A DNA stretch of 64,000 nt from an uncultured Lachnospiraceae bacterium (GCA_903789615.1 CAIFEV010000006.1:1-64000), one strand, 5' to 3'; counted from the stretch's first letter, positions 1 to 8,778 are shown. The notes: generated by a model not told the origin, from the sequence alone. Translations and numbers: made by a program.

Positions 1-79
1 GGCTCTTATGAACCTTTGGTTCTTCTTTTTATACGCTGTGTTTTTTCACAGCCCCGTTTCATAATAATTTCAGGATTTA

Positions 80-1012
80 TTACTTCGCAGCCTGCGCCTG
101 TGCGGCAACCTCAGCGGCAAAATCCTCGTTCTTCTTCTCAAGTCCCTCGCCTGTCTCAAAGCGTACGAACTTCTTCACGGTGATGTTTGCGCCATTGGCC
201 TTTGCAACCGAATCAACATACTGCTTTACGGTCTGCTTGCCATCCTCGGCCTTTACATAGATCTGGTCGAGCAGGCAGATCTCCTTGAGTTCCTTGTTGA
301 GACGGCCCTTGACGATGCCGGCGATAACCTTCTCCGGAGCATTCGGCTTCTCGTTCTTTGCAGCAGCTGTGAGAACTTCTGTCTCCTTCGCAATATAAGC
401 CGGATCTACTTCCTTGTCATTTGTATATACCGGGCGGAGAGCTGCTGCCTGCATGGCAACATTCTTGCCCATCTCGCGGATCGCGTCATTGATGACATCG
501 GTCTGCACATCTACAAGAACGCAGATCTTGCCGTCCATATGCGTATAGCCGGCAACGAAGCCTTCTGGCTCCTCAACCTGTGCGAAGCGGCGGATTTTGA
601 GGTTCTCGCCGATAACCGCGATCTGGCCCTTCAGAGCCTCTTCAACGGTCTTGTCCGGCTCCGCCTCAGACTTCTCGGCAAGGAATCCTTCAATGTCGGA
701 AGCCGTGGTGTTGAGCGCCTGCTCGGCTACTGTCTTTACATAATTTCTGAACTTCTCGTTCTTTGCGACGAAATCGGTCTCGGAGTTCACTTCAACGACA
801 GCGGCCTTCTTGTCATCGCCTGCGATCATGCAGATACCTTCTGCTGCGATACGGCCGGCCTTCTTGGCAGCCTTGGCCATACCGTTCTCGCGAAGGTACT
901 CAACGGCCTTGTCCATATCGCCGTCAACGGCATTCAGGGCCTTCTTGCAGTCCATCATGCCGGCTCCGGTCATCTCACGTAACTCTTTAACCATCGATGC
1001 GGTAATTTTCAT
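80..1012 (-). CDS. tsf: Elongation factor Ts
   Basis: This protein (310 aa, normal length) is the guanine nucleotide exchange factor that recycles EF-Tu-GDP during translation elongation in the cytoplasm. The N-terminal UBA-like region (VKELREMTGAGMMDCKKAL, residues 8-26) and the EF-Tu contact motif TDFVAKNEKF near residue 80 are both present. The tail is Ala-rich. The ATG at 1012 is preceded by an AGGAGA ribosome site. It follows rpsB by 47 bp on the same strand, the usual bacterial rpsB-tsf operon, and shares the rpsB promoter. No clear terminator is seen before the window edge. Confidence 0.98.
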   Translation of the reverse strand: MKITASMVKELREMTGAGMMDCKKALNAVDGDMDKAVEYLRENGMAKAAKKAGRIAAEGICMIAGDDKKAAVVEVNSETDFVAKNEKFRNYVKTVAEQALNTTASDIEGFLAEKSEAEPDKTVEEALKGQIAVIGENLKIRRFAQVEEPEGFVAGYTHMDGKICVLVDVQTDVINDAIREMGKNVAMQAAALRPVYTNDKEVDPAYIAKETEVLTAAAKNEKPNAPEKVIAGIVKGRLNKELKEICLLDQIYVKAEDGKQTVKQYVDSVAKANGANITVKKFVRFETGEGLEKKNEDFAAEVAAQAQAAK

Positions 1013-1059
1013 TTTTATGTTCTCCTGGTAAAACTGGCGGTGAATATCTGGAAGCTGGG

Positions 1060-1830
1060 TTACTGTGCGTCAGCAGCTGTCTCCTGCTGCTCTTCCTCAG
1101 CCTGCTGATCCTGATCGCCGGACTCTTCGGCAGTCTTTGCAGCCTCGTCGCCCTGCTTTGCTTCAATGACAGCATCAGCCATCTTGGAAACAATCAGGCG
1201 GACAGCACGAATCGCGTCATCATTGCCCGGAATCACGAAGTCAAGCTCATCCGGATCGCAGTTCGTGTCGCAGATACCGATGAGCTCGATGCCCAGAGAA
1301 TGAGCCTCGCTGACACAGATCTTCTCCTTCTTCGGGTCAACAATAAAGATAACATCCGGAAGGCGCTTCATGTCGCGGATACCGTTCAGATTTCTGTGAA
1401 GCTTGTCAAGTTCCTTGCGGAGATTGATGACTTCCTTCTTCGGAAGGCGGTCAAACGTGCCATCCTCTTCCATCGTCTCGATTTCCTTCATCTTCTTGAT
1501 GCGGGACTGAATCGTGCGGAAGTTGGTGAGCATGCCGCCCAGCCATCTCTCATTCACATAGAACATACCGCAGCGCTCTGCTTCCTGCTGAATGGAATCC
1601 TGTGCCTGCTTCTTCGTGCCGACAAACAGAACCGTGCCGCCGTTTGCTACGACGTTCTCGATTTCCTTGTAAGCGGCGTCAACCATTCCGACAGACTTCT
1701 GAAGGTCGATGATGTGAATGCCGTTGCGCTGCGTGTAGATGTACGGAGCCATCTTGGGGTTCCATCTTCTCGTCTGGTGGCCGAAATGTACGCCCGCTTC
1801 CAGCAGCTGTTTCATAGATACTACGCTCAT
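1060..1830 (-). CDS. rpsB: 30S ribosomal protein S2
   Basis: Ribosomal protein S2 (256 aa) is a late-assembling component of the 30S subunit. The N-terminus has the S2 signature ([20 protein letters not shown], residues 6-25). The core ends near residue 225 and is followed by an acidic Glu/Gln/Ala tail of about 30 residues, typical of Firmicutes S2. The ATG follows an excellent GGAGGT site. The gene has its own consensus promoter and a structured leader of about 110 nt, which fits autoregulation by S2. tsf follows in the same operon. Confidence 0.98.
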   Translation of the reverse strand: MSVVSMKQLLEAGVHFGHQTRRWNPKMAPYIYTQRNGIHIIDLQKSVGMVDAAYKEIENVVANGGTVLFVGTKKQAQDSIQQEAERCGMFYVNERWLGGMLTNFRTIQSRIKKMKEIETMEEDGTFDRLPKKEVINLRKELDKLHRNLNGIRDMKRLPDVIFIVDPKKEKICVSEAHSLGIELIGICDTNCDPDELDFVIPGNDDAIRAVRLIVSKMADAVIEAKQGDEAAKTAEESGDQDQQAEEEQQETAADAQ

Positions 1831-1940
1831 AATGTACCTCCGATAGGTTTTTCTTTTGCGGGATTCTTCCCTCTGCTTGACCGGCTGACTCCCAGCGCGG
1901 CACCACGCAGCGGTCCACCCGCATGCTTAATGCACATACG
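1831..1940 (-). promoter_or_regulatory. Structured 5' leader of rpsB (possible S2 autoregulatory RNA)
   Basis: Between the rpsB promoter and its ribosome site lie about 110 nt that can fold well. GACCG pairs with CGGTC (1911-1915 with 1879-1883) and encloses small GCG/CGC and GCTG/CAGC hairpins. A GGGA/TCCC hairpin follows nearer the start codon. Ribosomal protein S2 leaders are known in bacteria. I see structure and position only, and have not matched this to a known family. Confidence 0.4.
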
Positions 1941-1946
1941 GATAGA

Positions 1947-1976
1947 AGTATAGCAAAATAAAAGCCGTGCTGTCAA
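1947..1976 (-). promoter_or_regulatory. rpsB-tsf promoter
   Basis: On the minus strand TTGACA (1971-1976) is followed after 18 nt by TATACT (1947-1952), a near-perfect sigma-A promoter about 115 nt upstream of rpsB. The -35 hexamer lies inside the 3' arm of the codY terminator hairpin. Confidence 0.85.
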
Positions 1977-1996
1977 CACCTGTTTGACTTCACGGC
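1955..1996 (-). terminator. codY intrinsic terminator
   Basis: Read on the minus strand, GCCGTG (1991-1996) pairs with CACGGC (1964-1969), and an inner GTCAA pairs with TTGAC across a 7-nt loop. TTTTATTTT follows. It lies 21 nt beyond the codY stop codon and overlaps the rpsB promoter. Confidence 0.85.
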
Positions 1997-2017
1997 TCCG
2001 CTTCCCGGAGAAGAGTA

Positions 2018-2788
2018 TCAGGCCCCCTCCGGTCTGTCACTTAACACATCATAGATCTTCTCGTTGATCACCCGGATCGATGTCCCGCTGCGTCCGCCGG
2101 ATTTCGTCTCGAGAATGCCGGCACTTACACATTTTTTCAGTGCATTGACGACAGAGGCTCTGGAGACGCCGATGGAATCGGCCAGAGCTGTTCCGACGAT
2201 AACCGTCTCTCCGCTTTTCACGCGCGTTAGAACAGCCCGCAGAGCTGTCATCTCGGAGCGGGAAAGCGTCTCAAGAACAGCCTTCACGTTCTGCTCGCTG
2301 CGAAGATCCGCCGCTTTTTCTTCTTTCAGCGAACGGAAGATCTCCATCCCGATCACCGTCGCGCCGAACTCACAGATGATGATATCGTCGATACTGAGCG
2401 TCCTGTCCCGGAACGTGACCAGCAGCGTGCCCAGCCGGCTCCCCGAGAGAATAACCGGGGAGACCAGACAGCGGCAGTCATTCGGATTGCCGATTCCCAG
2501 AAGCTGCGGATCTGTATTCTCGCTGGTCGAAAGCACATTTACAAGCCGCTGGTTGATCTTCTGATCCAGACGGCTTCCGGTCACCGCAGACGCCAGATCC
2601 GGAATCATTGCCTCTCCCGGCACCACACCGCGTCCCAGCACTCTGCCCCTCTGACCGATCACATACACATCGGACCGGAGTATATCGCTCATAACCCGGC
2701 AGATATCGCTGAATTCGATTCTCGGAGCAGAATACTCATGGAGAAGTTTTTCAATCCGCCTGGTATTATCCAGAAGCTCAACGCTCAT
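2018..2788 (-). CDS. codY: GTP-sensing transcriptional pleiotropic repressor CodY
   Basis: CodY (256 aa) is the Firmicutes global regulator that represses amino-acid uptake and biosynthesis genes when GTP and branched-chain amino acids are abundant. The N-terminal GAF effector domain covers about residues 1-155. A winged helix-turn-helix occupies about 199-240, with the recognition segment DSIGVSRASVVNALKK. The length is typical. It starts only 3 bp after the topA stop, so topA-codY is a transcriptional unit, and it is closed by its own terminator. In Bacillus topA and codY are separated by trmFO, xerC and hslVU, which are absent here. Confidence 0.96.
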   Translation of the reverse strand: MSVELLDNTRRIEKLLHEYSAPRIEFSDICRVMSDILRSDVYVIGQRGRVLGRGVVPGEAMIPDLASAVTGSRLDQKINQRLVNVLSTSENTDPQLLGIGNPNDCRCLVSPVILSGSRLGTLLVTFRDRTLSIDDIIICEFGATVIGMEIFRSLKEEKAADLRSEQNVKAVLETLSRSEMTALRAVLTRVKSGETVIVGTALADSIGVSRASVVNALKKCVSAGILETKSGGRSGTSIRVINEKIYDVLSDRPEGA

Positions 2789-2791
2789 ACT

Positions 2792-4864
2792 TTATTCCTC
2801 TTCCACATATCCGCACTCCGGATTGCTGCAGACTTTCTTTCTGCCCCGGAATACCATGTACGAACCGCAGCGGGGGCAGTTTTCGCCGGCCGGCCGGTTC
2901 CAGCTCATAAAATCACAGTTCGGATTGTCTTCGCATCCGTAGTAAATTCTGCCCTTCCGCGTACGTTTGATCACGACTTCTTTTCCGCACTTCGGGCACT
3001 TGACGCCGATCTTTTCAAAATACGGCTTCGTGTTGCGGCACTCCGGGAAACCGGAACAGCCCAGAAACTTTCCGTGCGGTCCGTATTTGATGAGCATCGG
3101 GCGGCCGCAGAGGTCACACTTCACATCGGAGACTTCATCGGCGATTTTGACTTCAGCCAGCTCCTTCTCGGCTTTCCGGACAGACGCCATGAGATCCGGA
3201 TAAAAATTCTCGATAATGGTCTTCCAGTGCACATTGCCCTGTTCCACGCCGTCCAGAAGCGACTCCATGTTCGCCGTAAATTCAACATTGACGATCTCCG
3301 GAAACGCTTCGCACATCATCTTGTTGACGGCATCGCCAAGCTCTGAGACAAACAGATTTTTCCCTTCTTTAACAATATATCTTCTTTTGAGAATTGTCGA
3401 GATCGTCGGAGCGTACGTACTCGGACGGCCGATTCCCTTCTCTTCCAGAGCGTGTACCAGACTGGCCTCCGTATAGTGAGCCGGCGGCTGGGTAAAGTGC
3501 TGCTGCGGATCAGAGGACAGAAGTGAGAGCTTCGTGTCCGGGCCGATACCGGCCGGTACGCTTGTTTTCTCTTCCTTGTCCGTGTCATCCCGGTAAACGG
3601 AAAGGAAACCATCAAACAGCTTCTGGGAACCGGAGACAACAAAAATGTACTCTCCCGCTGCGATGCGCACCTGCGTCGCCGCAAACTTCGCGGCGCTCAT
3701 CTGACTCGCCGCAAATCTTCTCCAGACCAGACTGTACAGCTTGTACTGCTGCGGAGTCAGCTCGCTCCTGACCATCGCCGGTGTCAGCGTAATATCCGTC
3801 GGCCGGATCGCCTCGTGCGCATCCTGCACGTGGTTCTCGCCGGTCGCCTTTACCGCAGACGCCGGATGACCGACATAGCTGCTCCCGTAGGTCTTTTCAA
3901 TATAATCAGCTGCAGCCGCCTGCGCTTCCTGTGCCACACGCGTCGAGTCGGTACGCAGATATGTGATGAGACCGATGGAACCGCGTCCCTTTATGTCAAC
4001 ACCTTCATACAGCTGCTGGGCGATCTGCATCGTGCGCCCCGTCGGGAAATTCAGCTGCCTCGCGGCCTCCTGCTGCATCGTCGACGTCGTGAACGGAAGC
4101 GGCGCCCGGCGTATTCTCTCGCTTGTCTTCACGCTTTCCACAGCAAATTCCGAAGCACTCACCGCCTGAATGATCTTCTCCGTCTGTTCCCGGCTCTTAA
4201 GCTCGATCTTTCCCTTCTTGTCACCGTAGAATCTGGCTGTGAACGGACGCCTGCTGCCGGAAGCCTGAAGATCTGCCTCAAGCGTCCAGTACTCCTCCGG
4301 AATAAAGGCTGCGATCTCATTCTCCCGGTCGCAGATGATGCGGAGTGCCACAGACTGTACGCGTCCGGCGGACAGTCCGCGTTTGATTTTCTTCCAGAGG
4401 ATCGGCGAAATCTCATAGCCCACGATGCGGTCAAGCACGCGTCTTGCCTGCTGTGCGTCCACGAGATTCATGTCGATGGCTCTCGGCTGCTTCAGCGAAG
4501 CCTGAACAGCCTTTTTGGTGATCTCGTTGAACGTGATCCGCTTCATATTCGAATCGTTCAGATCCATGGCTGCAGCCAGATGCCAGGAGATCGCCTCTCC
4601 CTCGCGGTCCGGATCGGTTGCCAGATAAACGGTGTCCGCCTTCTTCGCGGCTTTCTTGAGGCTCGCCAGAAGCGGCCCCTTGCCGCGGATGGTTATATAT
4701 TTCGGTTCGAAGTCATTGTCCACGTCAATGCCGAGCTGACTCTTCGGGAGATCCCGGATATGACCCTGTGACGCCATAACTTCGTAATTCTTACCTAAAA
4801 ATTTCTGAATCGACTTCACCTTCGCGGGTGACTCCACGATTACAAGATTCTTATGCATATTCAC
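2792..4864 (-). CDS. topA: DNA topoisomerase I (type IA)
   Basis: This enzyme (690 aa) relaxes negative supercoils by single-strand passage. The TOPRIM metal motif DPDREGE is at residues 84-90. The active-site tyrosine is Y302 in GLITYLRTDSTR. Three C-terminal zinc-ribbon modules with C-x2-C/C pairs lie between about residue 585 and the end (CDLC..., CPKC..., CPRC...). Length and architecture are normal for Clostridia. It is followed at 3 bp by codY. A promoter of its own lies in the gap after dprA. Confidence 0.98.
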   Translation of the reverse strand: MNMHKNLVIVESPAKVKSIQKFLGKNYEVMASQGHIRDLPKSQLGIDVDNDFEPKYITIRGKGPLLASLKKAAKKADTVYLATDPDREGEAISWHLAAAMDLNDSNMKRITFNEITKKAVQASLKQPRAIDMNLVDAQQARRVLDRIVGYEISPILWKKIKRGLSAGRVQSVALRIICDRENEIAAFIPEEYWTLEADLQASGSRRPFTARFYGDKKGKIELKSREQTEKIIQAVSASEFAVESVKTSERIRRAPLPFTTSTMQQEAARQLNFPTGRTMQIAQQLYEGVDIKGRGSIGLITYLRTDSTRVAQEAQAAAADYIEKTYGSSYVGHPASAVKATGENHVQDAHEAIRPTDITLTPAMVRSELTPQQYKLYSLVWRRFAASQMSAAKFAATQVRIAAGEYIFVVSGSQKLFDGFLSVYRDDTDKEEKTSVPAGIGPDTKLSLLSSDPQQHFTQPPAHYTEASLVHALEEKGIGRPSTYAPTISTILKRRYIVKEGKNLFVSELGDAVNKMMCEAFPEIVNVEFTANMESLLDGVEQGNVHWKTIIENFYPDLMASVRKAEKELAEVKIADEVSDVKCDLCGRPMLIKYGPHGKFLGCSGFPECRNTKPYFEKIGVKCPKCGKEVVIKRTRKGRIYYGCEDNPNCDFMSWNRPAGENCPRCGSYMVFRGRKKVCSNPECGYVEEE

Positions 4865-4892
4865 TCCGATTCTTTCCGAATAAACAAGCTAA

Positions 4893-4921
4893 AGCATATT
4901 CCTTGGGATACAGAATGTCAA
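4893..4921 (-). promoter_or_regulatory. topA-codY promoter
   Basis: A perfect TTGACA (4916-4921) stands 17 nt from TATGCT (4893-4898) on the minus strand, in the 63-bp gap between dprA and topA. It gives topA-codY a start independent of the comM-dprA promoter. Confidence 0.7.
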
Positions 4922-4927
4922 ATGCGA

Positions 4928-5833
4928 TTATCGGTCCCTCCTGTGAAGTTTCTTTTGAATATCCGGATGACTGACAAGATCGGACGGATCCATCAGAATC
5001 TGTGCACCCTGTGCTATGAGACGGTTGCATCCCCGGCTCATCGGGTCACTCATGCGCCCCGGCACCGCCAGAATGTCTCTCCCCTGCTCCGCCGCCTGAT
5101 CCGCCGTGATGAGCGAGCCCGACTTTTCCGCCGCCTCGATAACCACGCACACATCGGAAAGGCCGCTGATTATCCGGTTGCGGACCGGGAAATGTTCCCG
5201 GAGCGGTTCTGTCCCCGGCGGATACTCCGACAGAATCCCGCCTCCGCTCATGAGGATCGCCTCAAACAGATCAATATTCTCCTTCGGATAACAGATGTCC
5301 ACGCCACAGCCCAGGACCGCCCAGCTCTTTCCGCCGGAATCCGCCGCCGCTCTCCCGGCGGCCGCGTCGATGCCGGCAGCCAGACCGGAAATGACAGCGA
5401 TACCGTTTTGGGCGCATACCCGGCCGATCTGCATGGCCGCCGCTTTACCGTACAGGGTACAGTTCCTGGCACCGACAAGCGCGGCGGCAGGAAGCGTGTT
5501 ATCCGGAAGACTCCCGCGGAAATACAGACAGAGCGGCCTGCCAGGAATCGTCAGAAGCCTGCCGGGATACCCGTCATCTCCCTCGCATATCATGCGGATA
5601 CCGGCGCGCTTCATAGCATGATATTTCCTTTCCGCCTGTCCGCCATCCCGCATCCGGATGAATTCCGATGCCTGTCCCGCCGAAAGTCCGGCGGCTTTCC
5701 CGATCTCTTCCCGGCCTGCACCAAGAATTCTCTCCGGGTTATTCCCGAAATGTTCCAGCAGCCTGCCCGCACGGACCGTTCCGACTCCGGGCAGACAGCT
5801 CAGCAGAAAATACAGATATTCCTTCTGACTCAT
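4928..5833 (-). CDS. dprA: DNA-processing protein DprA (Smf)
   Basis: DprA (301 aa) loads RecA on single-stranded DNA during natural transformation. It is also widespread in species not known to be competent. A helix-hairpin-helix-like N-terminal part (LPGVGTVRAGRLLEHFG) precedes the Rossmann-fold core with VGARNCTLYG, SGLAAGIDAAA and the FPVRNRIISGLSD stretch. It ends soon after the core, so the C-terminal winged helix found in longer DprA proteins is missing, as in the Bacillus form. Its start overlaps the comM stop by 4 nt (ATGA), implying coupled translation with another transformation-associated gene. Confidence 0.95.
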   Translation of the reverse strand: MSQKEYLYFLLSCLPGVGTVRAGRLLEHFGNNPERILGAGREEIGKAAGLSAGQASEFIRMRDGGQAERKYHAMKRAGIRMICEGDDGYPGRLLTIPGRPLCLYFRGSLPDNTLPAAALVGARNCTLYGKAAAMQIGRVCAQNGIAVISGLAAGIDAAAGRAAADSGGKSWAVLGCGVDICYPKENIDLFEAILMSGGGILSEYPPGTEPLREHFPVRNRIISGLSDVCVVIEAAEKSGSLITADQAAEQGRDILAVPGRMSDPMSRGCNRLIAQGAQILMDPSDLVSHPDIQKKLHRRDR

Positions 5834-7365
5834 GCCTCTCCTTTGCTCTCCACGTCTTCAATTCCGCACCGGTATGTCATCGCCTCGAGAAGATCCTCTT
5901 CCCGGATGTCCTCACTTCCCGCAAGATCTGCGATCGTTCTCGCCGTCTTCAGAACCCGGTGATATCCTCGGACACTGACGGCATGTTCCCGGCTGAAATT
6001 TTCCAGAAGACGCTCCCCGTTTCCATCTGTCCGGCAGAAGTCCCGTATCTGCCCGGGCCCGATCTGCGAATTAAACATAAGATCGCTGCCCCGGAAACGG
6101 TAAAGCTGTCTCTGCCTTGCTTCCTCCGCCGCCTGCCGCATGGTTTCTGTCGTGTATGCACCGGGCACACCGCTTCCGGTATCTCTGAGACTTTCATAAC
6201 CGACCGGTTTCATGCGGATGCCGATGTCAAACCTGTCCCACAACGGACCGGATATCCGGGCAAGATATTCTCTTGAGCCGCCTGTTCCTGCCTTGTCCGG
6301 ATTCATGCCCGCGGCAAGAAGCACTCTTGCTGGAAACGTGTACGCCGACCGCAGACCTGTAACCCGCACGAATCCGTCCTGCAGAGGAGCCCGGAGTGCC
6401 TCCAGAATCCGCAGGTCAAATTCAGGCATCTCATCCAGAAACAGGACTCCCTGATCCGCAAGAGTAATCTCCCCTGGCCGCACGTCGCTCCCGCCGCCTA
6501 TCATCGCGGGCAGTGTGATCCTCGTCCCGGGTGAGCGGAACGGTCTTTGTTTCAGAAGACCGCCGCCGGACAACAGCCCGGCAGCCGAGTATATTTTGGT
6601 CAGCTCAAGACTCTCCTCATACGTAAGAGAAGGAAGAATTCCGGAGAGCCGCCTTGCGATCATCGTCTTTCCGCTCCCGGGAGGCCCGATGAGAGCGATG
6701 TTGTGCATCCCGCTCGCAGCCACCAGCGCCGCGCGCTTCGCCTCCGTCTGTCCCCGGACATCGGCAAAATCGTCAGGAGAAACCGCGGCAGCGTCTTTTA
6801 AACCGTCCCGCTTTTCCCGCAGATATCCGTTTCCGGACATTCCTGTCAGCGTCCCACGGCCGTTGATAAAATCACAGCACTCCCTGAGGGACGAAGCGCC
6901 GAACACCTGAACATCCGTCAGGTCCGCACATTCCGCCAGATTGGCCACCGGAACGACGCATGCCGCTATCCCGGCTTCTCTTGCCGCGCAGACAGCCGGC
7001 AGCACACCTCGTACCGGCAGAATATCGCCGCTAAGGCTCAGCTCACCTGTGAAAAAAAGATACGGAATTCTGTCCGGCCGGATGAGTTCGTTGGCAAGCA
7101 GGATTCCGATGGCAATCGGAAGATCCAGGGCTGTCCCGTCCTTCCTCACCCCCGCCGGCGAAAGATTGATGAGAATTTTCTGCTGCCGCAGAGTATAGCC
7201 GGTGTTTTTTATGGCAATCCGCACGCGCTCCCGGCTCTCCCGCACTTCGCTGCCGGGTACACCGACAACTTCGATTGCGGGAATCCCGAATGCGGCATCC
7301 GTTTCAACGCGCACAATCTGTGCGTATATCCCGGCAAATGCACAGCCGGATACACTGCTGAACAT
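5830..7365 (-). CDS. comM: YifB/ComM family magnesium-chelatase-like AAA+ ATPase
   Basis: This 511-aa protein is a ComM-type hexameric helicase, known in other bacteria to promote branch migration during transformation. The N-terminal ChlI-like domain starts FAGIYAQIVRVETD. The AAA+ core has Walker A GPPGSGKT and Walker B LFLDEMPEF, followed by the Mg-chelatase C-terminal domain ending with a YRCGIEDV motif. I chose the ATG at 7365 because the family begins MFSSVSGCAFAG. A GTG 60 nt upstream overlaps the -10 box of the only good promoter and therefore cannot be translated from it. Confidence 0.93.
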   Translation of the reverse strand: MFSSVSGCAFAGIYAQIVRVETDAAFGIPAIEVVGVPGSEVRESRERVRIAIKNTGYTLRQQKILINLSPAGVRKDGTALDLPIAIGILLANELIRPDRIPYLFFTGELSLSGDILPVRGVLPAVCAAREAGIAACVVPVANLAECADLTDVQVFGASSLRECCDFINGRGTLTGMSGNGYLREKRDGLKDAAAVSPDDFADVRGQTEAKRAALVAASGMHNIALIGPPGSGKTMIARRLSGILPSLTYEESLELTKIYSAAGLLSGGGLLKQRPFRSPGTRITLPAMIGGGSDVRPGEITLADQGVLFLDEMPEFDLRILEALRAPLQDGFVRVTGLRSAYTFPARVLLAAGMNPDKAGTGGSREYLARISGPLWDRFDIGIRMKPVGYESLRDTGSGVPGAYTTETMRQAAEEARQRQLYRFRGSDLMFNSQIGPGQIRDFCRTDGNGERLLENFSREHAVSVRGYHRVLKTARTIADLAGSEDIREEDLLEAMTYRCGIEDVESKGEA

Positions 7366-7415
7366 AAAAATAATAAAAAGGCTGGTGGATTCAGATAAAA
7401 GAAAAATGCACCTGT

Positions 7416-7444
7416 ATATTAGCACGGATTCGTGTAAAACTCAA
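7416..7444 (-). promoter_or_regulatory. comM-dprA promoter
   Basis: TTGAGT (7439-7444) is separated by 17 nt from TAATAT (7416-7421) on the minus strand. The transcript would start about 45 nt before the comM ATG. The first two bases of the -35 box are the last bases of the upstream terminator stem. Confidence 0.7.
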
Positions 7445-7477
7445 GAAACAGCCCCGCATCCGCGGGGCTGTTTCTTA
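7443..7477 (-). terminator. Intrinsic terminator of the upp operon
   Basis: A perfect 15-bp stem (AAGAAACAGCCCCGC, 7443-7457, with its complement at 7462-7476) has a 4-nt loop. The stop codon of the last gene is at its edge. On the minus strand the descending arm ends TGTTTCTT. The plus-strand version could also stop antisense transcripts. Confidence 0.8.
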
Positions 7478-8047
7478 GAAAAATCCTATGTACCAGGTCA
7501 TAAAACGGGCTCCGAAAAGTGCGCACACCCAGCAGGACGCAAAGGCAGCCGCGCCGGTCGGAATACGCCTGTCAAGCCGCACATTTCCGGCAATAAGGGC
7601 CAGAAGAAGCTCCATCAGGAAACCGAAAACGCCGACGGCTATTCCGAAATAGAACCCCGGGAGTGCCATCAGAACACAGTCTGTCCAGGTAAAAAACGTT
7701 CCTTTTTGTTCATGCCGCTTCCAGTATTTCCCCGCAAGGATCCGCAGGAAAAACGCGCAGACAAACAGAACGCCTCCGCCAAGAAATCCGGACAGAAGCT
7801 GCTTCCCCCATGCTGCAAACGTATCGCCGGTCAGCAGAATCGTCACAAGCCACCAGATAATGGCAAACACAGAAAAATCCCGCGCGCTTTTTCCTGCGGC
7901 CTGCCGCGCCGCGGCACCGGCCGCAGCGGCAGACAGGCCCATCAGCGGAACGACACGCAAGTCTTCCCCGTAGGCAAAGAACAGACTCACGTACTCCAGC
8001 ACCAGACAGATACCGGTGAGAACGGCCGTACGGCGCCTGTGTTTCAT
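7475..8047 (-). CDS. Prepilin peptidase-like (A24-type) integral membrane protein
   Basis: This 190-aa protein has about six hydrophobic segments and no certain function. Its layout resembles A24 prepilin peptidases. An early EDLRVVP (D29, like the first catalytic Asp-Leu-Arg) is followed by TWTDCVLMALPGFYFG (D123, where the family has GxGD-K). Near the end comes RRIPTGAAAFA, like the family's IPFGPFL segment. The second motif is not canonical, so it may be inactive or only distantly related. No pilin or secretion genes are nearby. The ATG overlaps the upp stop (TAATG), so it is probably co-translated with upp. A longer upstream start would run inside upp. Confidence 0.5.
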   Translation of the reverse strand: MKHRRRTAVLTGICLVLEYVSLFFAYGEDLRVVPLMGLSAAAAGAAARQAAGKSARDFSVFAIIWWLVTILLTGDTFAAWGKQLLSGFLGGGVLFVCAFFLRILAGKYWKRHEQKGTFFTWTDCVLMALPGFYFGIAVGVFGFLMELLLALIAGNVRLDRRIPTGAAAFASCWVCALFGARFMTWYIGFF

Positions 8048-8691
8048 TATTTCGTGCCGAAGATTCTGTCTCCGGCGTCCCCCAGACCCGGGCAGATATA
8101 CGCATCCGCATTCAGCTGTCTGTCGAGCTGTCCGACATAGATCTGAATGTCCGGATATGTCTTCGCCAGTCTTTCCAGTCCTTCCGGAGCGGCGATGATG
8201 CACATGAACTTGATCTTGCGCCCGCCGTGCTGACGAATCAGTTTGATTGCATCACAGGCGGAGCCGCCAGTCGCAAGCATCGGATCGGTCACCACAATGG
8301 TCCGCTCTTCGATAGGGTTCGGAAGCTTGCAGTAGTACTCATGCGGCTCATGTGTCTCAGGGTCCCTGTACAGGCCGATGTGCCCGACTTTGGCCGTCGG
8401 AACAAGATCCAGAATTCCTTCCACCATGCCGAGGCCGGCGCGCAGAATCGGAACGACCGCCAGTTTTCTTCCGGCGATAACCGGAGACATACATTTCTCG
8501 ATCGGCGTCTCAACCTCAATGTCTTTCATCGGAAGATCACTGAGTGCTTCATAGCCCATCAGCATGCCGATTTCCTCGACGAGCGCACGGAATTCATTGG
8601 TTCCGGTAGACTTGTCGCGAAGACGGGTGATCTTGTGCTTGATCAGCGGGTGTTCCATGATTGTGATGTTTTCATTGTCCTTGTAATGCAT
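8047..8691 (-). CDS. upp: Uracil phosphoribosyltransferase
   Basis: The enzyme (214 aa) makes UMP from uracil and PRPP in pyrimidine salvage. Family landmarks are [17 protein letters not shown] near the N-terminus, the PRPP loop [13 protein letters not shown], and the C-terminal [14 protein letters not shown] chose the ATG at 8691 because it follows an AAAGGGGAA ribosome site, whereas the earlier start at 8712 has none. It is followed by the membrane protein gene with a one-base overlap. Confidence 0.96.
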   Translation of the reverse strand: MHYKDNENITIMEHPLIKHKITRLRDKSTGTNEFRALVEEIGMLMGYEALSDLPMKDIEVETPIEKCMSPVIAGRKLAVVPILRAGLGMVEGILDLVPTAKVGHIGLYRDPETHEPHEYYCKLPNPIEERTIVVTDPMLATGGSACDAIKLIRQHGGRKIKFMCIIAAPEGLERLAKTYPDIQIYVGQLDRQLNADAYICPGLGDAGDRIFGTK

Positions 8692-8749
8692 AATTCCCCT
8701 TTCGCTGCACATTTTTTAAAGGTTTGCAGCTTCTCTATATATTGTTCCG

Positions 8750-8778
8750 ATTATAGGCTTTCCGGGTCCTCAGCACAA
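8750..8778 (-). promoter_or_regulatory. Candidate upp promoter
   Basis: A perfect TATAAT (8750-8755, minus strand) has a weak TTGTGC 17 nt upstream, which overlaps the stop codon of the preceding HAD gene. The predicted leader is about 50 nt. Confidence 0.5.

Noticed and set aside
1-79. Small inverted repeats GAACC/GGTTC and GCTGTG/CACAGC beyond the tsf stop.
   Set aside because: Stems are only 5-6 bp, and the T-runs do not follow the stem in the tsf direction, so I do not call a terminator.
7366-7425. A 20-codon N-terminal extension of comM starting with GTG.
   Set aside because: The GTG overlaps the -10 box of the promoter, so it would lie outside the transcript.
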